Origin: an uncultured Hyphomicrobiales bacterium
GTDB lineage: Bacteria > Pseudomonadota > Alphaproteobacteria > Rhizobiales > Ancalomicrobiaceae
NCBI GenBank assembly: GCA_903930435.1
Contig: CAIYYN010000054.1
Coordinates: 124,001-188,000 of the forward strand
DNA length: 64,000 nucleotides
Direction of reading: 5' to 3'
The notes under the pieces are model-generated. The model saw only the letters and a program-made list of their open reading frames with translations. It searched no databases and had not been told where the DNA came from. This document shows, one piece after another, positions 11,801 through 26,800 of the stretch. The translations under genes and the position numbers were made by a program. The first letter of the stretch is position 1. Every line of letters begins with the position of its first letter.

Positions 11801-14800
11801 AGTGCGTCCAGGATCAGCGTATTATTGCCTGCGCCGCCATCAATCGAGCTTTCCGTACCGCGGTAATAAACGGTGTCATCACCACCGCCGGCAGCAATGG
11901 TCTCATTGCCACCATTACCGTCAATCGTGTCGTTGCCAGCACCGCCATAGATGTAGCCGGTATTCGACGCACCGGTGACCGATACACCGACGGCCAGATT
12001 GGAGGCATCGAGGTTTTCGAAATTGGCTACGGTAGGACCGGCGCTGACGAGCTGATCTGCCAGCGACAGGTTGAAGGTTCCGCCAGCTCTCAGGATCAGC
12101 GTATTCGTGCCGCTGCCGCCGTCGATCGAGATTTCGGTGCCGTAGAAGGAAACAGTATCATTCCCTGCGCCTGCATTGATGACGTCCGGCCCGCCGCCGC
12201 CGTCAATCGTATCATTGCCCGCGCCTGCGGTAATAACATTGGCTGCCGCCGATCCGACGATGGTGATCCCCTGGCCCGAGGTCAGGATACTGGCATCGAG
12301 ATTCTGGAAATCCGTCACATTGGCGCTGTCGCCAACCGTTTCATCCGAACCGGCGGAGACGTTCATGTAGATCGCGGTGATACCACCCTGAGCCTTCAGG
12401 ATCAGCGTGTTCGTGCCAGCGCCGCCGTCAATCGACGACTCCGTGCCATAGTAATAGACCGTGTCGTTACCGCCACCACCGTTGATGCTGTCGGTACCGC
12501 CGCCGCCATCAATCGTATCGTTACCGGCACCACCCACAATCGTGCTTGCCAGGGACGCCGAGCTGGTGATCGATACACCCTGCGACGCAGTCAGGCTGGA
12601 GGCATCAACATTCTGGAAATTGATGACTGTCGTATGATCACCGACTGTCTGATCCGCCGTATTGGCAAGATTGACAGTCGTCACATTCACAAGCTTCAGC
12701 GTGTCATTGCCGAGTCCGCCGTTGATTGTTCCCTCGGAGCCATAATAATAGATCGTGTTGTTGCCGCCATCGCCAAAGATCGTGTCTGCGCCGCCACCGC
12801 CATCGATGGTATTATTGCCCGTGCCACCATAGATGACATTGGCCCCGCTCGAACCCGTGATCATTTCGTTGGTGGCAACTGCCCTCGCGTCGACGTTGGC
12901 AAAGTGTGAGACCGCCACGAGGTCGCCGACCGTCTGGTCCTGGGTGGCAAGATCGATGGTGACGCCCGTCTCGAGGACCAGCGTATTGTTACCGCCAGAT
13001 CCGCCATTAACGGAGGTTTCCGACCCGTAGTAGCGGATCGTGTTCTGTCCGCTGCCGCCAATGATGACATCTGAGCCGCCGAGCCCGTCGATGGAATCGC
13101 CACCGCTCGTGCCATAGATCGTATTGGCACCGCTTGAACCGGTGATGGTAATTCCGGTTGTCAGCGCACTTGCGTCAACGTTCTCGAAGTTGGTGACCAG
13201 GACGTTGTCGCCGACGGTCTGATCAGCACCGGCTGCAACCGACAGATTGACCGCCGTAATGCCAGCCTGAGCCGTCAGGACGATCGTATCCAGTCCGGCG
13301 CCGCCATCAATCGAGGTTTCGGCGCCGTGATAATAGACGATGTCATTGCCTGCCCCGGCAGCGATCACGTCACCGGTGCCGCCACCACCATCGATCGTGT
13401 CACTGCCAGCGCCACCTGTCAGGACGTTGGCTCCTGTCGAGCCCGTGATGATGACACCCTGCAGGGTACCAAGACCCGACGCATCGACGTTTTCGAAATT
13501 GGTCACCGTCGTGGTCAGGCTGGTCACCTGATTGGCATTGGCCAGATCAACCTGGGCAACGTTTTTCAGCACCAGGGTATTGGTACCCGTACCACCATCG
13601 ATCGACTGTTCGGAGCCCCAGTAGTCGACGGAGTCATTGCCGGCGCCAGCCTGGATGACGTCCGCGCCGCCGCCGCCGTGGATCGTGTCATTGCCTGATC
13701 CGGCTGTAATGACATTCGTGCTGGATGAGCCGGTGATGACGATGCCCGTCGTCAGAATGCTGGCGTTGATATTCTCGAAATTGGTGACCGTGACATTGTC
13801 ACCTGTCGTCTGGTCAGCCCCTGCGGCGACCGAGAAATCGACAGCCGTTATGCCCCCTGACGCTGCCAGGATAAGCGTATTATTGCCGGTACCGCCGTCA
13901 ATCGACGTTTCAGAGCCGTGATAGGTGACCGTGTCGTCGCCAGCCCCGGCTGCAATGACATCGGTGCCGCCGCCGCCATCGATCGTATCATTGCCGAATC
14001 CACCCAGGATGACATTGCCTGTCGATGTGCCGGTGATGCTGATGCCAGTCGTGACCGCCGTGGCGTTGACATTCTCGAAGTTCACGACCGTGGTCGTCAG
14101 CCCAACGCCTGAAACCTGATTGGCGTTGGCCAGATTGACCGTCGCGGCAGCAAGCATGACCAGCGTATTGTTGCCCGTGCCGCCGTCGATCGATTGTTCC
14201 GTACCCCAGAAGTCGACGGTATCATCGCCCGCGCCTGCAGCGATGATATCGAGACCGCCGCCGCCGTGGATCGTGTCATTGCCCGATCCGGTGGTGATCG
14301 TATTCGCCTGGCTTGAACCGGTGACGGTCAGCGCCGTGGTCAGCGCAGCGGCGTTCAGGTTTTCGAAATTGGTGACGGTGGTATTGTCGCCCGTGGTCTG
14401 GTCGAGACCGGACGAAACAGCGAAGTTCACTGCCGTCGTGCTACCGGACACGAGCATGATCAATGTGTTGGCACCCGCTCCACCATCAATCGAAGCTTCC
14501 GTGCCATGGTAGTAGACGGTGTCATTCCCGGCACCGGCCGCAATGATGTCGGCACCGCCGCCACCATCAATCGTATCATTGCCTGCAGAGCCGGTGATCG
14601 TATTGATGCCGGTCGAACCGGTCAGAGACACGCCTGTGGCCAACAAGCTTGCATCGACATTTTCGAAGTTCGTCACATTCGTGCTGTCACCGACCGTCTG
14701 ATCGGCATTTCCGAGATTGACGGTGACCGAGGTTTTCAGAACAAGCGTGTTCGTCCCGGTCCCGCCATCGATGGAGGTCTCGGTTCCTTCGTAATAGACG

Positions 14801-17800
14801 GTATCGTTGCCAGCCCCGGCCGCGATCACGTCCAGTCCCCCGCCGCCATCGATCGTATCATTGCCGGCGCTACCGGTGATGACGTTGACGCCGGAAGAGC
14901 CGGTGATTGAAACACCAGTCGAAATCTGGCTGGCATCGACGTTTTCAAAGTTGGTAACGGTGACGATATCGCCGGTCGTCTCGTCGGCGTTTGTCAGATT
15001 GACAGTTACTGCGGCCTTCAGAACCAACGTGTTGGTGCCGGTACCGCCGTCGATTGTACCTTCTGTGCCGTAGTAGTAGACGGTGTCGTTGCCGGACCCG
15101 GCTGAGATGGAATCATGGCCCCCGCCGCCGTCAATTGTGTCATTGCCGGACCCGGTGGTGATCGCATTGTCAAGGGACGAGGCCGTCACCGTGACAGCCG
15201 TTGTCATCACGCTGGCGTTCACGTTTTCAAAATTTGTAACGGTGACATGGTCGCCCGTTGTCTGGTCGACGCCCGCCGCAACAGAGAGATTGATCGCCGT
15301 GATGCCGCCCGACGCAGCAAGAATGAGGGTGTTATTACCGGAACCGCCATCGATCGAGGCTTCAGTACCTTCATAGATAACGGTATTATTGCCAGCTCCG
15401 CCAGCGATGATGTCAGCGCCACCACCGCCATCAATGGTATCATTGCCCGCGCCGCCCGTGATCACATTCGCTATCGACGAGCCTGTAATCGAGACGCCTT
15501 GCGCCGCTGTGAGCCCTGACGCATCAACATTTTCGAAGTTGGTGACAACGGTACTGCCCTGGGCATCCTGATTGGCGAGCGACAGATTGATGGAAATCGA
15601 CGATTTGAGAACAAGCGTATTATTGCCAGCTCCGCCGTCAATCGATTGTTCAGCCCCCCAGTAATCGACCGTATCATCACCGGCACCGGCAGCGATGATA
15701 TCCGAGCCACCGCCACCGTGGATCGTATCATTGCCTGATCCTGCCGTAATCACATTCTGGGCAGAAGACCCGGTGATCGTGATGCCAGTGGTCAGAACAC
15801 TTGCGTCAACATTTTCAAAATTGGTGACAGTGACGTTGTCGCCTGTTGTCTGGTCCGTTCCAGCTGCCACACTGAAATTGATCGCGGTGATACTGCCTGA
15901 TGCAGCGAGAACGAGCGTGTTGTTACCGCTTCCGCCATCGATCGAGATTTCAGTGCCATGGTATGTGACGCTATCGTCACCGGCACCGGCCGCGATAATG
16001 TCGGACCCACCACCACCATCAATCGTGTCATTGCCTGAACCGCCTGTCAGGATATTTGCGCTGCTGGACCCTGTGATCGAGATCGGACTGGCGAGCGCTG
16101 AAGCATCGACATTCTCAAAATTCGTAACAGCCGTATGATCACCGATGGTCTGATCTGCTGCCGCAAGATTGACCGTGACAGCCGCTTTCAGAATAAGCGT
16201 GTTTGTACCGGTGCCGCCATCAATGGTCCCTTCCGTTCCCCAGTAACTGACGGTGTCATTGCCTGCACCTGCCAGAATTGTATCATTCCCGCCGCCGCCG
16301 TCGATGGTATCGTTACCGGATGTGCCGGTTATCGCATTTGCGGCGTTCGATCCAGAGATCGTCAGTCCCGTCGACAGGGCAGAGGCGTCGACATTTTCGA
16401 AATTGGCAACCGCGGGCGTATCGCCCGTCGTCTGGTCTGATCCGGCAAGCACGCCCAGATTGATTCCGGTCAGTCCGGCCGCTGCCTTGATGATGAGTGT
16501 GTTATTGCCACTGCCGCCGTCAATGATGCCTTCGGTGCCCCATTCCGTCACCGTGTCATCGCCGGCTCCGCCATAGATTGAATCGCTGCCGCCACCGCCG
16601 TTGATCGTATCATTGCCACTGCCGCCGGTGAGCACATTGCCAGCTGCATTTCCTGTGATGGAAACCGCCTGAGCAGACGACAATGCAGAAGCATCCACCG
16701 CCTCAAAATTTGTGACAGTGACATTATCACCCGTGGTTTGATCAATATTCGCAAGATTGACAGTGACGGGTGCATCCAGAACGAGCGTGTTGTAGCCACC
16801 GATGCCACCGTTGATCGAGGTCTCGGTGCCGTAATAGGAAATTGTGTTGTTGCCGCCCCCGCCATTGATCACATCGGCGCCGCCGCCGCCGTCAATCGTG
16901 TCGTTGCCGGATCCGGTTGTAATGATATTGGCACCGGCTGAACCAATAACGGACAATCCGGTCGTGAAGACACTTGCATTGACGTTTTCAAAATTGGTGA
17001 CGTTGACGTTATCGCCGGTCGTCTGGTCGGCGCCGGCAAGCGCGAGGTCAATCGCCGTGGTCCCGCCAGAAGCGGCAAAAATCAGCGTATTATTGCCGCT
17101 GCCACCCTCGATCGACGCTTCCGTACCGTGATACGTCACCGTGTCATCGCCAGCACCGGCATTGATGATATCCGCACCGGTTCCGCCGTCGATCGTGTCG
17201 TTGCCCGATCCACCCGTAATCACATTTGCCAGGGTCGACCCTGTCAGCACGACACCGGTCGCGAGTTGTGATGCGTCGACGTTTTCGAAGTTGGTCACGG
17301 TAACGGAATCACCGACCGTTTGATCGGCGGCTGACAGATTGACGGTCGCCCCGGTCAGCAGGACGAGTGTATTATTCCCTGCTCCGCCATCGATCGAATG
17401 TTCACCGCCACGGTAGTCAATTGTGTTATTGCCGCCACCGCCAGCGATGACGTCATAGCCGCCACCGCCATCGATCGTGTCGTTGCCCGAACCGCCAGTC
17501 AGGATATTCGCGCCAGAGGCACCTGTGAGAGACACACCCGTGGTCAGCAGCGACGCATCGACATTTTCAAAATTGGAGACGTTGACGCCATCGCCAATCG
17601 TCTGATCGGCAAAGCCGAGGTTTACGGTCACACCGGCTTTCAGAATCAGCGTGTTAACGCCGCTACCGCCGTCAATCGACTGTTCGGCACCATAGTAATA
17701 GACGGTATCGTTGCCAGCTCCGGCATTGATACTGTCTGCCCCGCCGCCGCCATTGATGGTATCATTGCCGCTGCCCAAAATCAGCGTGCTGGGTCCGGTC

Positions 17801-20800
17801 CCGCCGGTAACAGTCAGGCCATAACCAAGGGCACTTGCATCGAGGTTCTCGAAATTGGTGACGGTAACAGTGTCGCCGATCGTCTGATCCGAGCCGACGG
17901 CAACCCCGAAATTGACTCCCGTCAATGTCGCGCTTGACAACAGAACCAGCGTATTCAAGCCAGAACCACCGTCAATCGATGTTTCCGAGCCGTGATAATC
18001 GACGGTATCGTTTCCCGCGCCCGCAGCAATGACGTCCGAACCGCCACCGCCGTCAATCGTATCATTTCCCAAACTGCCGGTAATGACGTTCGCCGTGCCG
18101 GAGCCCGTTATGGAAATCCCGGTGGCCAGTTGTGATGCATCGACGTTCTGGAAATTCGTGACGGTTGTCGCATCATTGACCGTCTGATCCTGCATGGACA
18201 GATTGATTGTAACCGACGATTTCAGAACAAGCGTATTGTTGCCGGACCCGCCATCGATCGCGTGCTCGGTTCCGTAGTAATCAACCGTGTCATTGCCCGC
18301 TCCGGCAGAAATGGATTCGCTGCCACTGCCACCACCACCGTCGATTGTGTCGTTACCACTGCCCGTCACGATGAGGCTTGTACTGGACGATCCGACAACG
18401 CTGACGCCAGTTGTCAGAACGGCTGCATTGACGTTCTCGAAGTTGGTTACGGTGACATTGTCGCCCGTTGTCTGATCAACGCCTGCAGCCGCAGCCAGGT
18501 TGATCGCCGTGATACCACCTGCGGCTGACAAGATGAGTGTGTTGTTGCCAGACCCACCGTCAATCGAGAGTTCCGTGCCGTGATAGTAGACCGTATCATC
18601 GCCTGCACCGGCCGCGATGACGTCCAGGCCCCCGCCGCCGTCAATTGTATCGTTACCCGCACCACCGGTTATATCGTTGACCCCGGACGATCCCGTGATC
18701 GAGATGCCCTGAGATGCCGTCAATCCGGAAGCATCGACGTTTTCAAAATTGGTGACGGTGACACTGTCGCCACTCGTCTGGTCGACACCGGCGGCAACAC
18801 CCAGATTAATCGCCGTGATACCACCCGACGTGTGCAGGACCAGGGTATTGTTACCCAGACCGCCGTCAATGGAGGTTTCCGTTCCCCAATAATAGACAGT
18901 GTCATCGCCTGCACCGGCCGCAATGACGTCCAGACCACCGCCGCCATCGATTGTGTCGTTGCCCGCACCTCCCGTGAGGACGTTCGCCGAAGCCGAGCCT
19001 GTCATGGACAGACCCGTACTGATGGCGCTGGCGTTTACATTCTCAAAGTTGGTCACCAGAACGGTATCGCCAGTCGTCTGATCGGCACCGGCGGAAACGG
19101 CAAGATTGATCGACGTAATGCCGCCTGTCGCATCGAGGATAAGCGTATTAATTCCCGAGCCGCCGTCAATCGAGGCTTCAGCGCCGTGGTAATAGATCGA
19201 GTTGTTGCCGCCGCCGCCCGCGATCACATCATGACCGCCATTGCCATCGATCGTGTCGTTGCCGGCGCCGCCGATCAGCGTATTGTTGCCTGTCGATCCC
19301 AGAATATTGGCCCACTGGCTCGAATTCAGGGCGCTTGCGTCGACATTCTCAAAATTCGTGACTGTTTCGAACGGACCGGATATCTGTGATCCCGCACTTG
19401 CAAGATTAACGACCGCCGACACCTTCAGTTCGAGCGTATTATTGCCGGTGCCGCCATCAATCGAAAGTTCCGTGCCGTAATAGGCAACGGTATCATTGCC
19501 GCCTCCGGCCTGGATGACATCCGAGCCGCCACCGCCATCGATCGTATCGTTGCCAGATCCGGTGATGATTGTATTCGCGCCAGACCCGCCCGTGACCGTC
19601 AGGGCTGTCGTCAGTGCGCTCGCATTGATATTTTCGAAGTTGGCAACGTAGGTATTATCGCCCGTTGTCTCGTCAAGACCGCCAGATACTGCCAGATTGA
19701 TGGCCGTTGTCCCGCCTGAAGCGGCAAGGATCAGGGTGTTATTGCCGGCTCCGCCATCGATATAGGTTTCCGATCCGTGATAGGTGACTGTATCGTCGCC
19801 GGCACCGGAATAAACGATATCCTGACCGCCGCCGCCATCAATTGTGTCATTGCCGCTACCGCCGGTCAGCGTCTCGTTATTGCCCGTGCCGGTGATGGAC
19901 ACGCCGGTCGTCAGCGCTGACGCATCGACGTTTTCGAAATTGGTAACATTTGTCGTCGGATTACTGACCTGGTCAGCATTCCCGAGATTGACGGTCGTAG
20001 CCGCCTTCAGGACAAGCGTATTGTTACCTGCACCGCCATTGATCGCAACTTCAGTGCCATAATACGAAATCGTATCATTACCAGACCCGGCCAGAATCGA
20101 GTCGCCACCACCGCCGCCGTCGATGGTATTGTTACCAGACCCGGCAATAATCGTATTGGCCGACGCCGAACCAATGATGGTCAGGCTGTTGGACAGGGCA
20201 CTCGCATCGACATTCTCGAAATTTGTAACCTGAACGTTATCGCCGGAGGTTTCGTCAGCACCGGGGGCAACCGACAGATTAACGACCGATGTGCCGCCGG
20301 ATGCGGCCATGATCAGCGTGTTGACACCTGATCCGCCATCAATCGAGGTTTCCGTGCCGTGATAGGTCACAGTGTCATTGCCAGCCCCGGCAGAAATCAC
20401 ATCGCCGGTTCCACCGCCACCGTCGATCGTGTCATTGCCCGAACCACCGATCAGGATGTTGGTCGCGCTCGACCCCGTCAGCGAAACGCCCGTCGTCAGG
20501 GCAGATGCATCGACATTCTCGAAATTCGTGACCGTGACGGAGTCCAGGAGCGTCTGGTCAGCAGCACCCAGATTGACGCTGACGGCCGTCTTTAGCGCCA
20601 GGGTATTATTACCCGAACCGCCGTCGATTGACCCTTCCGAACCATAATAGTCGACGGTGTTGTTACCACCACCACCGAGGATCGTGTCGTGACCGCCACC
20701 GCCATCAATTGTGTCATTGCCCGCACCGCCAACGAGTTTGTTGGCAGCGGCTGAGCCGGTTACGCTGATTCCCTGGCCCGCTCCCAGCGCGCTGGCGTCA

Positions 20801-23800
20801 ACATTTGTGAAGCCGCTGACTGCCACTCCGTCGCCGACAGTCTGGTCGACGCGCGTCAGGTTGACGTCCGTTTGTGCTTCCAGAATGAGGGTGTTATTGC
20901 CGGAACCAGCTGAAATGGAGGTTTCGGTGCCATGATAATAGACGGTGTTGTTGCCGGTCCCGAGCGTGATGATATCGCTGCCGCCGTCGCCATCAACGGT
21001 ATCGTTGCCATTGCCAACAGTGATCACGTTCGCGGCAGCTGAACCTGTTACGGTGAGGCTGGTGTTGACCGCAGATGCGTTGACATTCTCAAAGTTCGTG
21101 ACGGCAACTGTATCGCCGGTCGTTTCATCCACGCCCGCAACAACAGACAGATTGACCGCGGTGGTACTACCAGACGCTGCCATGACCAGCGTGTTATTGC
21201 CGCTGCCACCATCGATAGACACTTCGGAACCATGATAGGTTACGGTATCATCACCGCCACCCGCAGCGATAACATCCAGACCGCTGTTGCCATCGATCGT
21301 GTCATTGCCTGAGCCGCCGTAGATCGTATTTGCGCCAGCAGAGCCGGTGACCTGGATCGGCTGCAAGGCTGTGAGCCCGGATCCGTCCACGTTTTCAAAG
21401 TTGGAGACAGCGGTCAGGTCGCCCGATGTCTGGTCCGCATTCGAGAGATTGACGACCGCCTGCGCCTTCAAGACCAGCGTGTTGTTGCCAGAACCGCCGT
21501 CGATCGAGATTTCCGATCCCCAATAGTCGACCGTGTCGTCACCAGCTCCGGCATTGATGATATCAGCGCCGCCGCCGCCGTGAATTGTATCGTTGCCTGA
21601 ACCCGTCAGAATGGAATTGGCACCGACGGTTCCCGTTACGGTCAGAGCGGTTGTGAGCGCACTGGCATCGACATTCTCAAAATTGGTGACGTTGACATTA
21701 TCGCCAGTGGTTTGGTCCTGTCCGGCCGTAACGGCGAAATTGATCGCGGTTGTGCCGCCTGAGGCAAGCATGACCAACGTATTGTTGCCGGTTCCGCCGT
21801 CAATGATGCCTTCGGTACCATGATAGACAACCGTATCGTCACCACCGCCGGCATAGACGGTGTCATTGCCATTGTTGCCATCGATCCAGTCGTTGCCAGC
21901 ACCACCATAGATGATATTGTTGCTTGTCGTACCGGTGATGTTGACGCCGGTTACCAGCGCAGAGGCATTGACGTTTTCGAAGTTTGTGACGGTGGTATTG
22001 TCGCCGGAGGTCTGGTCGGCGGTATTGGCGAGATTGACCGTAACGGCGGCTTCGAGAACCAGGGTGTTGTTGCCGGTACCGCCATCGATCGAGACTTCGG
22101 CTCCGTGGTAGAAGACAGTGTCGTCGCCAGCACCCGCTTCGATCACATCGTTGCCGCCACCGCCATCAATCGTGTCGTTGCCCGAGCCCGTGGTGATCAC
22201 GTTGGCCTGGCTCGAACCAGTCACATTGATGCCGGTCGTCAGGATGGCAGCATTCAGATTCTGGAAATCGGTGACGCTGACGTGATCGCCGGTTGTTTCG
22301 TCCGACCCTGGCGCGACCGCGAAATTGACCGCAGTAATGCCTCCGGCATTGATCAAAACAAGTGTGTTATTGCCGGTTCCACCATCGATCGACGTTTCAG
22401 TACCATAGTAATCAACGGTGTCGTCACCAGCTCCTGCGTTGATAACGTCAGCGCCACCGCCGCCATCAATTGTATCATTGCCTGCGCCGCCCGTAATTTT
22501 ATTACCAACAGACGAACCAGTAATTGAAACACCGGTCGAGATTGGGCTCGCATCGACATTTTCAAAACCGGTAACGACTGTACTACCACTGGTCTCATTG
22601 ATCGTACTGGACAGGTTGACCGTGGTCGACGCGGCGAGGACGAGAGTATTGTTTCCAACTCCCCCGGTAATCGAGCCCTCGGTCCCATGATAATAGATCA
22701 TATCATTGCCGCTGCCGCCGATGATCGTATCAGACCCACCGCCGCCATCGATCGTATCGTTGCCAGAACCAGACTTGATCCAGTTTGCGCCTGTTGAACC
22801 GGTGATTGAGACGCCCGTCGTCAGATTGGATGCATCGACCCACTGGAAGTTTGTAACGAGCGTGAGATCGCCCGTCGTCTGGTCGGCGTTTCCGAGATTG
22901 ACCGTGGTCGGGGCAAGCAAGACCAGCGTATTCGTGCCAGTTCCGCCATCGATCGAGGACTCCGACCCGTGATAATAAACTGTATCATTACCAGCACCGG
23001 CATTGATGGAGTCACTGCCGCCACCGCCATTGATCGTATCATTGCCGCTGCCGGCGATAATCGTGTTTGCGCCGCCTGAACCAGTCAGGGTCAGGTTGTT
23101 CGCCAGCGCGCTCGCATCGACGCTCTCAAAGTTCGTAACGGATACATGGTCGCCGATCGTTTCGTCGGTGCCAGCGGCAACCGACAGATCAACGGCCGTG
23201 ATTCCGCCATCGGCAGCCAGGATCAGGTTGTTTGTGCCCGTCCCGCCATCGATCGAGACTTCTGTTCCATGATAGGTAACGGTGTCATTTCCGGCACCGG
23301 CGGCAATGACATCAGCACCACCGCCGCCGTCAATCGTGTCGTTTCCAGAACCACCCGTTATGATATTTGCCGCGGTATCGCCGGTAATATTGGCGCCCTG
23401 TGTGACGCCGAGACTGGATGCATCGACATTTTCGAAGTTGCTCACGGTCGTGAAATCACCGACCGTCTGGTCGGGTGCGCTCAAGTCGACCTGGGCAACG
23501 GCCTTCAGGACAAGCGTGTTGTCGCCGCCACCGCCATTGATGGAGATTTCCGATCCCCAGTAGTCAATCGTATCATTGCCAGCGCCGGCCGTGATCACGT
23601 CGGAACCACCGCCGCCGTGCACGGTATTATTGCCGGAACCGGTAATGATGACGTTCGAACCGGCTGAACCGGTAATCGTCATCGATGTGGAAAGTGCACT
23701 CGCGTCGAGGTTCTCGAAGTTGGTAACAAGAACAGTGTCGCCTGTCGTCTGATCACGTCCGGCGGCAACAGAGAAATCAACCGCTGTTATGCCGCCTGAT

Positions 23801-26800
23801 ACAGCGAGAATAAGTGTATTATTGCCCGTACCGCCGTCAATCGACGTTTCGGATCCGTGATATGTGACCGTGTCATCACCAGCACCAGCAGCAATAACGT
23901 CCGTGCCGCCGCCGCCATCGATCGTATCATTGCCCGCACCGCCCTTGATGCTATTCGCATTGGTGGAACCGGTCAGGTTCACACCGGTCGACAGCGCGGA
24001 TGCATCGACGTTTTCAAAGTTGGTGACGACCGTGTTGTCGTTGAGCGTTTCATCAGTCAGAGACAGATTGACCGATACAGCTGTCTTCAGGATCAGCGTA
24101 TTGACGCCGCTTCCACCATCAATGGAGACTTCGGTTCCGTAGTAGCTGACGGTGTCATCTCCGGCGCCTGCCGATATGACTTCAATGCCTCCGACACCAT
24201 CAATCGTGTCATTGCCTGCTCCAGTGATGATACTGCTTGTTGAAGCCGAGGCAATAACGCTGATGCCTTGGGTCGCGCCGAGAATACTCGCGTCCAGATT
24301 CTGGAAATCGGTAACGAATACCGTATCGCCGCTGGTTTCGTCGGCACCTTGGGCAACATTAAAATCAACGCGTGTAATCCCGCCCGATGCGGAAAGGATC
24401 AGCGTATTGACGCCGGTGCCGCCATCGATGGATGTTTCAGTCCCGTGGTAATAAACGGTATCATTGCCTGCGCCCGCATTGATAACGTCGGAACCGCTGC
24501 CGCCGTCAATGGTATCATTACCCGCACCACCAGTAATGAAATTGGCACCAGTGGAGCCTGTAATGGTAACGCCCTGCGCAGCATTCAGCGCCGAGGCGTC
24601 AACATTCTCGAAGTTCGAAACAAGTGTGTTATCGCCTACCGTCTGGTCCGCTGCCGCCAGATTGACAGTCGCAACGACATCGAGAACGAGTGTGTTGGCG
24701 CCCGTACCGCCGTTAATCGACGTTTCTGTCCCATGATAATAGACAGTGTCATCGCCTGCTCCGGCATTGATGACATCGAGGCCACCGCCACCATCAATCG
24801 TGTCATTGCCACCGCCGCCAGTAATGACGTTGGCCGTGCCAGTCCCGGTTATAACCACGCCCTGCCCGCTTCCAAGCGCACTGGCGTCCACGTTTTCGAA
24901 ATTGGTTACATTGGATGCGACGCCGATTGCCTGATCCGGCTTGGTCAGATTGATATCGACTGCGGACTGGAGAACGAGCGTGTTGTTGCCCGCGCCACCA
25001 TCGACCGATGCTTCGGTGCCGTAGAAATAGACTGAGTCATCACCCGCGCCGGCACTGATGCTGTCGTGGCCACCGCCGCCATCAATCGTATCGTTGCCGG
25101 AGCCCGTCAAAATGGTATTGGCACCAGACGTACCGACCGCCAAGATTGAACCTGTCGCTACCGATGCGTCAACATTCTCAAAGTTCGTAACGTTGACTGT
25201 CCCGCCGACAAGCTGGTCTGTACCTGCAGAAACCGCAAGATTGATCTCGCTGATTCCGGCCGTGGTCTCCATGACAAGCGTGTTACTGCCGGTTCCACCA
25301 TCAATCGAGGCTTCGGAACCATGATACAAGACGGTATCATCGCCCGCTCCGGCGGCGATGACATCGTGCCCGCCACCACCGTCGATGGTGTCGTTACCGG
25401 CACCGCCGGTAATCGTATTGTTGCCTGACGTGCCGGTCAGCAATGCGCCATAACTGAGAGCCGACGCATCGATATTTTCAAAGTTCGTAACGACAGTCTG
25501 GCCAATGCCGGATTGATTGGCGTTTGCAAGATCAATCGTTCCCGCAACTTTCAGAACGAGCGTATTGTTGCCGGTACCGCCGTCAATCGACACTTCCGTG
25601 CCGTAGAATGCAACGCGGTTATTACCAGCACCAGCCTCGATGATGTCGGCGCCGCCGCCGCCGTCGATGGTGTCGTTACCAGAACCGGTGGTGATCACAT
25701 TGGCAAAGGCAGAGCCAATGACATTGATACCCTGGGTCAGGATACTGCCATTCACGTTCTCGAAACTGGTGACCGTTACGGAATCACCCAGCGTTTCGTC
25801 CGCACCCGGGCCAGCAGCCAGATTGATGGCGGTCAGGGTGGTGAAGGCCACGATTTCAAGAGTGTTATTGCCGCTTCCGCCGTTTATCGACGCTTCGGTG
25901 CCGTGGTAATAAATCGTATTGTCGCCGCCACCGCCATTAATGACGTCTGCGCCGCCGCCGCCATCAATGGTGTCATTGCCAGCGCCACCCGTCAGGACGT
26001 TGATGCCGGTCGAACCGGTGATCGACACGCCTGTCGTCAGGAGGGACGCATCGACGTTTTCGAAGTTCGTCACGATCGTATGGTCGTTGACGGTCTGATC
26101 CGCCGCCGACAAATCGACGGTCACGGCAGTCTTCAGTTGCAGCGTGTTGTTGCCGGTACCACCGTCAATCGAGACTTCGGAGCCGTGGTAGGCGACGGTA
26201 TCATCACCAGCACCGGCCGTTATGACGTCTGCGCCGCCGCCGCCGTCAATCGTGTCGTTGCCTGCACCGCCGATCAGCGTATTATTGCCGCTGGAGCCCG
26301 TAATCGACGTTCCCTGGAGGGCACCAAGTTGCGAGGCGTCGACATTCTCAAAGTTGGTGACGGTCGTCTGATCACCAAAGGTCTGATCAATATAGCTCAG
26401 ATTGACAGTCGCAACCGTCTTCAGAACCAGCGTATTATTGCCGACACCGCCATCGATCGAGGTTTCGGATCCGTAATAATAGACAGTGTCATCACCGGCA
26501 CCCGCCGAAATGGCACTTCGGCCACCATCGCCGTCAATAGTATCATTACCCGAGCCAGTGGTGATCACACTACCCGAAGCGCTGCCAATGACATTCAACG
26601 CCGTCGTAAGCGCGCTGGCATCGACATTCTCGAAATTCGTCACGGCAACATGGTCACCGATGGTTTCATCTGCTCCGGCGGCAACCGACAGATTGACTGC
26701 GGTTATTCCCCCGGACGTCGTCATGACCAGCGTGTTACTGCCGGTACCGCCGTCTATGGAGGTTTCCGTGCCATGATAGGCAACAGTATCGTTGCCCGCA